Shown here in pieces: positions 6,743 to 14,234 of a stretch of 64,000 nt of DNA. The DNA is from an uncultured Clostridia bacterium (GTDB taxonomy: Bacteria > Bacillota > Clostridia > Oscillospirales > QAKW01), in the NCBI GenBank assembly GCA_944385895.1, contig CALWYZ010000010.1:30603-94602 (forward strand). Reading direction: 5' to 3'. A model generated the notes under the pieces. The model was not told where the DNA came from and ran no database searches. It saw only the letters and a program-made list of their open reading frames with translations. Made by a program: the position numbers and the translations under genes. The first letter of the stretch is position 1. Every line of letters starts with the position of its first letter.

Positions 6743-6784
6743 ATGAATATTGTAGGAGAAAGACTAAAAGAACTCAGGTTTTAG
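6743..6784 (+). pseudogene. 5' stub of an XRE repressor gene, cut at the inversion border
   Basis: ATG 6743, behind a promoter and GGAGGTG, encodes MNIVGERLKELR, the canonical start of a Cro/C1-type repressor, and then stops after one further codon. The remainder of the gene lies 2.09 kb away on the opposite strand (8860 down to 8534). Joining base 6778 to the reverse complement from 8860 gives a continuous 120-codon repressor reading RLKELR then VNARYSQKQLAEL. As it stands the product is 13 residues and non-functional. Confidence 0.85.
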
Positions 6785-6869
6785 GGTCAAAACCCAATTC
6801 GTTATTCTTTTTCCAATTCCATTCTGCCATCAGTTCGGCATTATCAATTATATATTTCTTTTCTGCCAT
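6774..6869 (-). pseudogene. 5' part of a zinc-ribbon (treble-clef) protein gene, cut at the inversion border
   Basis: Read leftward from ATG 6869, the frame gives MAEKKYIIDNAELMAEW followed by NWKKNNELGFDPK. This is the characteristic start of the repeated treble-clef zinc-ribbon family in which a Trp-rich helix and 'LGFDPKKLTLGS..KVWWKC' alternate. The frame then hits a stop at 6774-6776, just where the repressor stub ends. The continuation (TLGNKKIVWWKC) is found at 8866 on the other strand. The two halves are therefore in inverted relation, not simply interrupted. Confidence 0.8.
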
Positions 6870-7004
6870 AACCTTGGCACCTCGCTTTTTGAATATCATT
6901 TATAACATTATGCCATAAAATTTTCCAATAGTAAACATGTGCTGTTTTGCAATAAAAACTAATAAGAACGAAGTGATGTTATTTGTTTGTTTAATAATTT
7001 TGAA
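6870..7004. other. non-coding spacer inside the inverted segment
   Basis: The upstream region of the zinc-ribbon stub. On the minus strand an AGGTG sequence lies about 9 bp before ATG 6869. No other gene is visible. Confidence 0.5.
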
Positions 7005-8537
7005 TCAGTAAAAATAGACAGGAGAATGAAAAAAGTTTATAAAAAGAAAAATCCAAACCCGACAAAGTCGAATTTGGATTTTTGGTGCACCTGAGCATTC
7101 TATAATCGAACCGTTTACCTCTTTTAGAGTGATGGTTTTGCTTGCTTCCTTGTAATTAAATGTTATGACCAATTTGTCATCGTAAAGATATACGGCGTTT
7201 ACAAAAATGTCAATCAGTCTTTGTTTGTGTTCCTTCGTTTCCAAGCTCATGCTCTGAATATGCCTGAGCCATAATACTAAGCCCTCTTTCGTGATTGTGG
7301 GCTTTTTCTTCTCTTCCTTGATGAGCTTTAATTTAATCTCATCTCTTGTCTGCTCCAACTCTATCATTCTTTGTTTTGTGGTTGGAGTTATAATTCCTTC
7401 TTCTATTGCTCTAAGCAAATTGTTAAGTGCGTTCTCTGTTTCACTAAGCCGTTGTTTAAGTAGTTGTATTGCGGGATTTTCTTTCTTTGCATTTCTGAAC
7501 ACAATACCTGCGATATCCTCAATAACATTATCATCAATCATCATCTCATGGGTGTGTTTAACAACAATGTCTTCAATCCATTCTTTTTTAACCGTCTTTT
7601 TATCACAAGTGTGTTTGTACTTAGCGTTATTGCATTTGTAATATCGGTGAACTGTACCGTTTCGTGCGGTTCCGCTTTCACCGGTCATATATACACCGCA
7701 TTTACCGCAAAACAGTTTTGTTGTCAGTAAGTAATCATCTTCGGCTTTATGCCGCGCTGTTGCTCTCTTATTCTTCGCACGCTCACGTTGCACCTTGTCG
7801 AATAACGCCTGCGGGACTATCCTTGATATACCGTCTTTATTAACAATATCTCGGAACTTGTATTCACCAATATACCGTCGGTTTTTCAGCATATCCGTTA
7901 CAATATTAATGGTTATTTTAGTTCCGTGGGAAGTGGTAACACCTTTTGCATTTAGCATTTCCACAATCTCTTTTATTGTTTTACCATCCGCGTATGCTTG
8001 GAAAGCAGCAACCACATACGGTGCTTTAACAGGATCCACCTCAAACATTTGGTCCTTGTTAATAACATAGCCGATAGGGACTGTACCGCCATTAAATTTA
8101 CATTTTAGCGCATTCTCGGTCATACCTCGTGTAACTTTTTCGGAAAGTTCAACCGAATAGTATTCTGCATAACCCTCTAACATTGATTCAAGCAATATGC
8201 CTTCAGCGTTTTGGGATATTGTTTCCGTCGCAGAAACCACTTTAACATTATTCTTTTTTAATGTGTTTTTATAACGAGCCGAATCGTAACGGTTACGGGC
8301 AAATCTGTCGAGTTTCCAAACGATAACCAGATCGAATTTCTGCTTATCGCTATCCTTAATCATCTGTTGGAACGCCGGTCGATTGTCTGTCTTTGCCGAT
8401 AACGCTCGGTCAATATAGGTATCAATAATTGAAATTCCTTGCTTTTCGGCAAAAGCGTAACATCCTCGAAGCTGACCGTCTATACTTTCTTTGCGTTGAC
8501 TGTCCGAGGAATATCTTGCGTAAATAACTCCAATCAT
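7005..8537 (-). CDS. large serine recombinase, 510 aa
   Basis: A site-specific recombinase of the resolvase/invertase superfamily, large (phage-integrase) type. The catalytic domain starts MIGVIYARYSSDSQR with the nucleophile at Ser10 and has KLDRFARNR downstream. A recombinase domain (about residues 160-260, TVPIGYV and NRRYIGEY), a zinc ribbon with CGKCG and later paired cysteines (residues 273-320), a coiled coil (about 345-410) and a C-terminal strand-rich tail follow. The family uses simple attP x attB sites and is unidirectional without a directionality factor. Its ATG overlaps the stop of the repressor remnant (ATGA), so the two once formed an operon. In the present orientation it is cut off from the promoter at 6683-6711. 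The last 40 residues overlap a terminator and may be a run-on extension. Confidence 0.93.
   Translation of the reverse strand: MIGVIYARYSSDSQRKESIDGQLRGCYAFAEKQGISIIDTYIDRALSAKTDNRPAFQQMIKDSDKQKFDLVIVWKLDRFARNRYDSARYKNTLKKNNVKVVSATETISQNAEGILLESMLEGYAEYYSVELSEKVTRGMTENALKCKFNGGTVPIGYVINKDQMFEVDPVKAPYVVAAFQAYADGKTIKEIVEMLNAKGVTTSHGTKITINIVTDMLKNRRYIGEYKFRDIVNKDGISRIVPQALFDKVQRERAKNKRATARHKAEDDYLLTTKLFCGKCGVYMTGESGTARNGTVHRYYKCNNAKYKHTCDKKTVKKEWIEDIVVKHTHEMMIDDNVIEDIAGIVFRNAKKENPAIQLLKQRLSETENALNNLLRAIEEGIITPTTKQRMIELEQTRDEIKLKLIKEEKKKPTITKEGLVLWLRHIQSMSLETKEHKQRLIDIFVNAVYLYDDKLVITFNYKEASKTITLKEVNGSIIECSGAPKIQIRLCRVWIFLFINFFHSPVYFY
7040..7080 (-). terminator. terminator overlapping the 3' end of the serine recombinase gene
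   Basis: On the minus strand ATCCAAA-tt-CGAC and GTCG-gg-TTTGGAT (7080-7051) form a stem followed by TTTTTCTTTTT. It lies inside the annotated frame, about 15-25 codons before the stop, so full-length transcripts may often end before the stop codon. Confidence 0.75.
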
Positions 8538-8860
8538 TCTTCCTTCACCTCCCGAAGCATCTGAGAAATAACCTCTTTCAGCTTTTCATTGAACACAGTC
8601 CCGGGAGTAAAGCACATTGTCATTAGGGCTTCCAGACCGCCATCCTTTTCAAGTGCTGATTTAATTGCCGGGTATTTTTGCATGCCTTGTGGGTTATCAG
8701 TTCTTCCAAAGATATAATCCAAAGATACATTAAAGAAGTCTGCATACCACAGTAATTTTTGGAATGGCGGCTCGGCAACACCCATTTCGTAGCGACCAAT
8801 AGTTGCTTGTGTTGTCTCACATAATTCCGCTAACTGCTTTTGAGAATAACGTGCATTTAC
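8534..8860 (-). pseudogene. 3' part of an XRE repressor gene, cut at the inversion border
   Basis: From 8860 leftward the frame reads VNARYSQKQLAELCETTQAT then IGRYEMGVAEPPFQKLL and YADFFNVSLDYIFGRTDNPQ, a complete helix-turn-helix and the hallmark C-terminal segment of clostridial Cro/C1-type repressors. No usable start codon precedes the helix-turn-helix here: the frame runs back to a stop near 8940 through zinc-ribbon antisense sequence. The first internal ATG (8785) would remove the DNA-binding helices. The missing start is the stub at 6743. The stop overlaps the recombinase ATG, so the pair was co-expressed, repressor first. Confidence 0.85.
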
Positions 8861-8865
8861 CCTGA

Positions 8866-9036
8866 ACTCTTGGAAACAAGAAAATAGTTTGGTGGAAATG
8901 TCAAATAGGACACGAGTGGCAAACAGCGATATCTAATAGAAGCAAAGGCTCTGGTTGCCCGTATTGTTCAGGCAGATATGCCATTGCAAAAGCTATTTCC
9001 ATTTGGTTTTGTAAATCTTTTTTGTTGTTTTATTAG
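8866..9036 (+). pseudogene. 3' part of a zinc-ribbon (treble-clef) protein gene
   Basis: Starting directly at the inversion border the frame gives TLGNKKIVWWKCQIGHEW then QTAISNRSKGSGCPYCSGR, the zinc-binding half of the family (Cys-x4-His ... Cys-x2-Cys). It lacks a start codon and decays after GRYAIAKAIS into an unrelated hydrophobic tail with a stop at 9034-9036. When joined to the 5' part at 6776, an in-frame TGA sits exactly at the junction. The gene was therefore probably already broken, or its two parts have diverged since. Confidence 0.75.
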
Positions 9037-9454
9037 AATAAGAAAAATACTTGCTTGACTATTTCTTCAAAACATTTTACTATGAAGAAGAGCATTTCTC
9101 TGGGAACTTTGTCCGTAGGATTTCCTGCAGCTATTTCTTTATTGCTGGTTTGCTTTTCAATTTTTCACAGCTCTTTTGTTGAGATATGAGGGATGAAATG
9201 TTATTGCGGCGGCCAAACAATAGGAAATCAGGCTGGCACACAGCTTGGAATTGCGTGCTATTACGAGAACTTTTTTGGATTGATAATGGTCTGTATAGTC
9301 AAAAAGCTATACTAATATACCTTTTTTTAATCGTAATACCGTATTAAGCAGTGTTGTTAATCAAAAAAACTTAAATCTGACGACAGTAACGATTGCTTAT
9401 TTATCAGCAATAAAATAAATAATGGATTATACCGTTGGAAAGGAAGAATTAATT
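9037..9454 (+). other. intergenic region upstream of the V-ATPase operon
   Basis: No convincing gene. Two tiny frames (ATG 9082, 35 codons, hydrophobic; ATG 9193, 40 codons, starting MKCYCGG) lack ribosome binding sites and may be remnants. Symmetrical sites are present: TAATAC-c-GTATTA (9334-9346) and ATTGCT/AGCAAT (about 9393-9412), the first operator-like. The operon promoter probably lies here, but I cannot assign clear -35 and -10 boxes. Confidence 0.4.
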
Positions 9455-10015
9455 GTGGAACTACAAATTCAAGACTTAGTCTGCGCAATAAAAAAGGACG
9501 GCATTGATGCCGCACAGGCAGAGGCAGACAGTATTATTGCCGAGGCAAAGAAAAAAGCTGCCGATATTATTTTTGAAGCCAAGGAAGACGCTGAGCGTAT
9601 CCGTAAAAAAACAGAAAACGAAATAAATGTTATGAAAGAAAGTGCAAAGATATCAGCAGAGCACGCAAAGCGTGACGCCATACTTTCTTTCAAAAAAACG
9701 GTGCAGTCTGAGTTTGAAAAGCTGTTGACAACAGACGCTTCAAAAGCTGTGGACGTAAATACACTGGCAAAGCTGATTACAGCAGCTGTAAATGGAGAGG
9801 AGCCTTCAAATTATGTTGCAGAGGTGTCCGAAATTACAGAGGGACTGAAAAGCGAATTGGCAGAAAAGATACGTATGGGACTTGAAATCAAAATAAGTCC
9901 AAACATTCGTGCTGGCTTTCGTTTGGCAGCTAAAGATGGCTCGGGATATTTTGACTGCTCTGACGAGGAGATAGCACAAATGCTGATTCCGTTTTTCCCT
10001 GAGCTTTTAATTTAA
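9455..10015 (+). CDS. atpE: V-type ATP synthase subunit E, 186 aa
   Basis: Peripheral-stalk subunit of a V/A-type rotary ATPase. The N-terminal 90 residues are an Ala/Glu/Lys-rich helix (EAKKKAADIIFEAKEDAER), the family coiled coil, and the C-terminal half is the globular domain contacting the catalytic head. I start at GTG 9455 (ELQIQDLVCAIKKDGI), because AAAGGAAG lies 8 bp upstream and homologs start there; an in-frame ATG at 9422 has no ribosome binding site. It opens the operon, as in Chlamydia-type loci. Confidence 0.88.
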   Translation: MELQIQDLVCAIKKDGIDAAQAEADSIIAEAKKKAADIIFEAKEDAERIRKKTENEINVMKESAKISAEHAKRDAILSFKKTVQSEFEKLLTTDASKAVDVNTLAKLITAAVNGEEPSNYVAEVSEITEGLKSELAEKIRMGLEIKISPNIRAGFRLAAKDGSGYFDCSDEEIAQMLIPFFPELLI

Positions 10016-10029
10016 GGGAGAGATAAAAA

Positions 10030-10560
10030 ATGGCTTCTTACTACTATTTGCTGTCAAGTTTACCTATGCTCAAGGCAGACGGTGAAATGCCATTTGGATA
10101 TAATGATTTTCTCGAAATGTGCAGGTCTGCCGTCAGCGATGCAAAATATGCTGTTTTAAAGAATTTGACCTTGTCCTCAAAAGAAGGCCCTCTTATTACG
10201 GAATGGACAAAATTTTATACTGTATTAAAACAAGAACTTACCTACCAGCGCAATCAGCGGTTGGGACGACAGGCGCAAATTCCTTCTCAACGAGATGCAA
10301 CTGTATCAAAAGCCGCTATTGCTGCTGTAAACAGCCAAAACCCGTTAGATGCCGAGAAAGCATTGATTGCATTTGAATTTGAAAAACTTGATGAAATTAT
10401 CGGAACCCACTATTTTGATGATTATGCGCTTATGGGTTATGCTTTGAAATTAAAGCTTCTGGAACGAAAAAATATCTTTAATCAAAAAAACGGCAAAATC
10501 GAGCTGGAACGTATTGTTAATGGATTGCAGCAACAAATCATAAGCACTGAACAGGAGTGA
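10030..10560 (+). CDS. DUF2764 family V-ATPase-associated protein, 176 aa
   Basis: The start MASYYYLLSSLPML matches DUF2764, a family found in V-ATPase operons between subunits E and A in Bacteroidetes, spirochaetes and Chlamydia. The protein is helical and soluble. By position and absence of a recognisable subunit C gene, it is thought to take the role of subunit C, the socket joining the rotor to the ring; this is inference. It lies 14 bp after subunit E and 4 bp before subunit A. Confidence 0.85.
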   Translation: MASYYYLLSSLPMLKADGEMPFGYNDFLEMCRSAVSDAKYAVLKNLTLSSKEGPLITEWTKFYTVLKQELTYQRNQRLGRQAQIPSQRDATVSKAAIAAVNSQNPLDAEKALIAFEFEKLDEIIGTHYFDDYALMGYALKLKLLERKNIFNQKNGKIELERIVNGLQQQIISTEQE

Positions 10561-10564
10561 AACA

Positions 10565-12295
10565 ATGGATTATATCACAGGAAAAGTAACAGGGGTAAAC
10601 GGTAACCTTGTATCCGTTCATATTGATGGTACTATCCGAAAAAATGAGGTAGGATATATACTTGTAGACAATAAACGGTTAAAGGGTGAAATTATACGTG
10701 TATCCGGAGATACTGCCGATATGCAGATTTATGAAATGACAGTAGGCATAAAGGTCGGCGACAGAGCGGAATTTACCGGAGAGCTTATGAGTGTTGAATT
10801 AGGCCCCGGACTTCTTACACAAATTTACGACGGGCTTCAAAATCCGCTTCCGGATCTTGCGGAAAAATGCGGGTTCTTTCTTGAACGCGGCGAATATTTG
10901 AATCCTATTCCCGACAAGGAATGGGGATTTACCCCTGTCGTTGCCGTTGGAGACATTGTTCGTCCGGGCGATACGATAGGAACCGTTCCGGAGGGATTGT
11001 TTACACACTGCATTATGGTGCCTTTTGGATTTTCTGATGAAGATTGGACGGTAATATCAATCGTACCAAAAGGAACATATAACGTACGCGATAACATCGC
11101 TGTAATACAGGACGGCAAAGGAGTGGAAAAAACACTCTCTATGGTTTTCTCCTGGCCTATTAAAAAGCCTGTTACCTGCTATGACCAGAGACTTCGTCCG
11201 GATGAAACTCTTATTACAAAAATACGGTGTATAGATACCTTTCTCCCCATAGCAAAGGGAGGCACATTCTGTGTTCCGGGGCCATTCGGTGCTGGGAAGA
11301 CGGTACTTCAGCATATGGAAGCCAAAAATGCTGATGTTGATATTGTAATCATTGCCGCTTGCGGAGAGCGGGCAGGCGAAGTAGTTGAAGTACTTAAGGA
11401 ATTTCCCGAATTAGTAGATCCGAGAACCGGAAGGTCGCTTATGGAAAGAACTATCATAATCTGCAATACCTCTTCAATGCCTGTTGCAGCGCGTGAGGCT
11501 TCTGTGTATACTGGCATAACGCTTGCTGAATATTATCGGCAAATGGGACTTTCTGTTTTGATGCTTGCGGATTCTACGTCACGCTGGGCTCAGGCAATGC
11601 GTGAGATGAGCGGACGTCTTGAGGAAATTCCCGGTGATGAAGCATTCCCAGCTTATCTTGAATCTGTAATTGCATCATTTTACGAACGTGCGGGAAAGGT
11701 ACGTTTGCGAAACGGAAAAATAGCTTCTGTTACAATAGGAGGTACGGTATCTCCTGCAGGCGGCAACTTTGAGGAGCCCGTGACTCAGGCAACGCTTAAA
11801 GTCGTGGGCGCATTCCATGGCTTATCCCGTGAGCGCTCTGACGCAAGAAAATATCCTGCAATACATCCGATAGAATCATGGTCCAAATACGCAGGTATAG
11901 CAGAAAAAGAAAAGGTAGATAAAGCCAGAAATATATTGATCAGAAGTACTGAAATCAATCAAATGATGAAAGTTGTGGGCGAAGAGGGTATCTCTGATGA
12001 GGACTATATAACATACCAAAAGGGAGAGCTTTTGGATTCTGCCTATCTTCAGCAGGATTCTTTTGACCCTATCGATGCTGCTTGCGAGCCTGAGCGTCAG
12101 ATTCGGGAGTTTGATGTTATGTACCAAATCATTATGCGCTCCTATACTTTGGAAAGTAAAAATGATATTCGTGTGTTTTTTAATGAGCTGCGCCAGTTGC
12201 TGCTTGACTGGCATACAATAGAATTTAATACAGAACAATTTGATATGCAGGAGAAACAAATCAAAGAATTCTATATGTCAAAATCTTGCGAATAG
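10565..12295 (+). CDS. atpA: V-type ATP synthase subunit A (catalytic), 576 aa
   Basis: The catalytic ATP-hydrolysing subunit. The Walker A motif GPFGAGKT is at residues 239-246, with the following V-type signature ([17 protein letters not shown]) and [11 protein letters not shown] around the arginine-rich catalytic region. The length is typical of bacterial A subunits (about 580), and the non-homologous region characteristic of V/A types is present before Walker A. The stop is followed after 10 bp by subunit B. Nothing seems truncated. Confidence 0.97.
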   Translation: MDYITGKVTGVNGNLVSVHIDGTIRKNEVGYILVDNKRLKGEIIRVSGDTADMQIYEMTVGIKVGDRAEFTGELMSVELGPGLLTQIYDGLQNPLPDLAEKCGFFLERGEYLNPIPDKEWGFTPVVAVGDIVRPGDTIGTVPEGLFTHCIMVPFGFSDEDWTVISIVPKGTYNVRDNIAVIQDGKGVEKTLSMVFSWPIKKPVTCYDQRLRPDETLITKIRCIDTFLPIAKGGTFCVPGPFGAGKTVLQHMEAKNADVDIVIIAACGERAGEVVEVLKEFPELVDPRTGRSLMERTIIICNTSSMPVAAREASVYTGITLAEYYRQMGLSVLMLADSTSRWAQAMREMSGRLEEIPGDEAFPAYLESVIASFYERAGKVRLRNGKIASVTIGGTVSPAGGNFEEPVTQATLKVVGAFHGLSRERSDARKYPAIHPIESWSKYAGIAEKEKVDKARNILIRSTEINQMMKVVGEEGISDEDYITYQKGELLDSAYLQQDSFDPIDAACEPERQIREFDVMYQIIMRSYTLESKNDIRVFFNELRQLLLDWHTIEFNTEQFDMQEKQIKEFYMSKSCE

Positions 12296-12305
12296 GAGAT
12301 TTGAT

Positions 12306-13601
12306 ATGCAAAAAGTTTATACAAAAATCGAATCAATAGTCGGTAATGTTATTTCGGTCAGAGCAACGGGTGTACGCAACGGTGATTTGGCACTTGTCGG
12401 CAAAAGTTATGCAAATGTAATCAAGCTTGATCATGATCTTGTATTTTTACAGGTATTTGCAGGTACACAGGGCATCAGCACAACAGATACTGTAAGATTT
12501 CTGGGTAAACCGATGATGGTTTCTTATTCGGATCATCTTTTGGGTCGTGTTTTCACAGGATCGGGCGTACCGAAAGATAATGGTCCCGCACTTACCGAAA
12601 ACATGATACCGATAGGCGGTCCTTCAGTTAATCCAGCTCGAAGAATTGTGCCGAAAAAAATGATACGGACAGGTATTCCGATGATTGACGTCTTTAACAC
12701 GCTTGTTGAAAGTCAGAAGTTGCCGATATTCTCTGTATCGGGCGAGCCTTATAATGAACTGCTCGCACGGATTGCAATGCAGGCAGAGGTTGACGTGATT
12801 GTATTGGGAGGAATGGGACTCAAATATGATGACTATCTGTTCTTCCGTGAAACTCTTGAAAAGAGCGGTGCTATGGGGCATACTGTTATGTTTATTCACA
12901 CAGCGGCAGATCCTACCGTTGAATGTATCCTTGTTCCCGATATGGCTCTTGCAGTTGCAGAGCGTTTTGCCTTAGACGGAAAACGGGTGCTTGTCTTGCT
13001 TACAGATATGACAAACTTCGCAGATGCACAAAAGGAAGCTGCTATTACAATGGAGCAGGTTCCTTCAAACCGTGGATATCCCGGAGACTTGTACAGCTGT
13101 CTTGCTTCACGATATGAAAAAGCAGTTGACTTTGATGGCTTGGGGTCTGTAACTATTCTAAGTGTTACAACAATGCCCGGAGACGACGTTACTCATCCGG
13201 TTCCGGATAACACGGGTTATATTACAGAAGGGCAGTATTACCTCAAAGGCGGAAGAATCGAGCCGTTTGGTTCACTGTCGCGTTTAAAGCAAAACGTAAA
13301 TGGTACGACAAGAAGCGATCATCGTGCATTGATGGACGGCATGATCAAGCTGTACAGTGCATATAAAGAAACTCTCGAAAAGAAATCCATGGGATTCTTA
13401 ATGAGCGACTGGGATGAAAAACTTCTCAAGTATGGTAAATTATTTGAATCTGAGCTTATGGATCTTCGTGTGAACATTTCTTTGGAAGAAGCACTGGATT
13501 TGGGCTGGAAAATACTTGCTGAATGTTTTGAACCCAATGAAACAGGACTTAAGACCAACTTGATACAAGAGAGATGGCCTAAAGAACTGAATCAATCGTA
13601 A
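12306..13601 (+). CDS. atpB: V-type ATP synthase subunit B, 431 aa
   Basis: The non-catalytic nucleotide-binding partner of subunit A. It lacks a Walker A motif and instead has [17 protein letters not shown], as expected for B subunits, and the [20 protein letters not shown] block near residue 270. I use ATG 12306 ([17 protein letters not shown]) because AGGAG is 7 bp upstream; a longer frame from 12240 overlaps subunit A without a ribosome binding site. Length is normal for the family. Confidence 0.96.
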   Translation: MQKVYTKIESIVGNVISVRATGVRNGDLALVGKSYANVIKLDHDLVFLQVFAGTQGISTTDTVRFLGKPMMVSYSDHLLGRVFTGSGVPKDNGPALTENMIPIGGPSVNPARRIVPKKMIRTGIPMIDVFNTLVESQKLPIFSVSGEPYNELLARIAMQAEVDVIVLGGMGLKYDDYLFFRETLEKSGAMGHTVMFIHTAADPTVECILVPDMALAVAERFALDGKRVLVLLTDMTNFADAQKEAAITMEQVPSNRGYPGDLYSCLASRYEKAVDFDGLGSVTILSVTTMPGDDVTHPVPDNTGYITEGQYYLKGGRIEPFGSLSRLKQNVNGTTRSDHRALMDGMIKLYSAYKETLEKKSMGFLMSDWDEKLLKYGKLFESELMDLRVNISLEEALDLGWKILAECFEPNETGLKTNLIQERWPKELNQS

Positions 13602-13616
13602 TGGGCGGGTAAAGTT

Positions 13617-14234
13617 ATGGCGTCTGTAAAATTAACAAAGAACGAACTTAAAAAGCAAAAGGATCAGTTAAAACAGTTTGAACGATATCTTCCGACATTA
13701 CAGCTTAAAAAGCAGCAGCTTCAAATGGTTATTATGAAAACTGTCGCCGAATCGGAGAATATAGAAAAAGAATATCTTTCCATGATCGATGGACTTGATG
13801 ATTGGGTAGCGGTTTTTGCAGAGAATACGCTTTTCTCTGATGAAAGAAAAATTGAAAATCTGGTAATACCGGATAAGATTATATACACACAAGACAATAT
13901 TGCAGGAGTTACCGTTCCGGTATTCAAGCAACTTACTTTTAAAGATATTTCATATGATGTGGCGGATTACCCTCTTTGGGTGGATGAGGCACTTGTACGT
14001 ATGCGAGAAATATCAAGACTCAATGTGCTGCTGAAGACATTGAAAAAACAGGTTGAATTGTTAAGCCGCGAACTGAGATTCACCTCTCAAAGAGTTAATT
14101 TGTTTGAAAAGGTCAAAATACCAGAGGCAAAAGAAAATATACGGAAAATCGATATTTATCTGGGAGATCAGCAAACAAGTGCGGTTGTTCGCGGAAAAAT
14201 CGCAAAGAAGAAAAGACAGGGGGTTAACGTATGA
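13617..14234 (+). CDS. atpD: V-type ATP synthase subunit D, 205 aa
   Basis: Central rotor shaft. A long antiparallel coiled coil is evident: an N-terminal Lys/Gln-rich helix (ELKKQKDQLKQFERYLPTLQ) and a C-terminal helix (LLKTLKKQVELLSRELRF then TSQRVNLFEKV), the D-subunit signature. It is preceded by GGGCGGG-type sequence, and its stop overlaps the start of subunit I, so the two are coupled. Confidence 0.93.
   Translation: MASVKLTKNELKKQKDQLKQFERYLPTLQLKKQQLQMVIMKTVAESENIEKEYLSMIDGLDDWVAVFAENTLFSDERKIENLVIPDKIIYTQDNIAGVTVPVFKQLTFKDISYDVADYPLWVDEALVRMREISRLNVLLKTLKKQVELLSRELRFTSQRVNLFEKVKIPEAKENIRKIDIYLGDQQTSAVVRGKIAKKKRQGVNV

Larger units (their letters stand above)
6774..8865. mobile_element. 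inverted segment carrying a large serine recombinase
   Basis: The borders share TCAGG: on the plus strand at 6774-6778 and on the minus strand at 8865-8861. Left of the border is the repressor 5' stub; just inside is the zinc-ribbon 5' part in reverse. At the other end, just inside is the repressor 3' part in reverse, and outside is the zinc-ribbon 3' part. Each border is thus a repressor/zinc-ribbon hybrid, the product expected from recombination between two unlike att-type sites with a shared short core. The segment holds the recombinase gene, its terminator and about 135 bp upstream of the zinc-ribbon gene. Confidence 0.8.

Noticed and set aside
6655..6918. An 87-codon frame across the left inversion border
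   Set aside because: It runs through the repressor promoter, the stub in a different frame and the antisense of the zinc-ribbon part; it has no ribosome binding site.
8623..8820. A 65-codon minus-strand frame overlapping the repressor remnant
   Set aside because: It is the wrong frame; the true helix-turn-helix sequence is in the frame ending at 8534.
6774..9036. Simple insertion of the recombinase element into the zinc-ribbon gene
   Set aside because: An insertion would leave both halves on the same strand at the outer edges. They are on opposite strands, and the 5' half lies inside the segment.
9082..9315. Two tiny genes (35 and 40 codons)
   Set aside because: Neither has a ribosome binding site or recognisable similarity; they may be remnants, so I list only the region.
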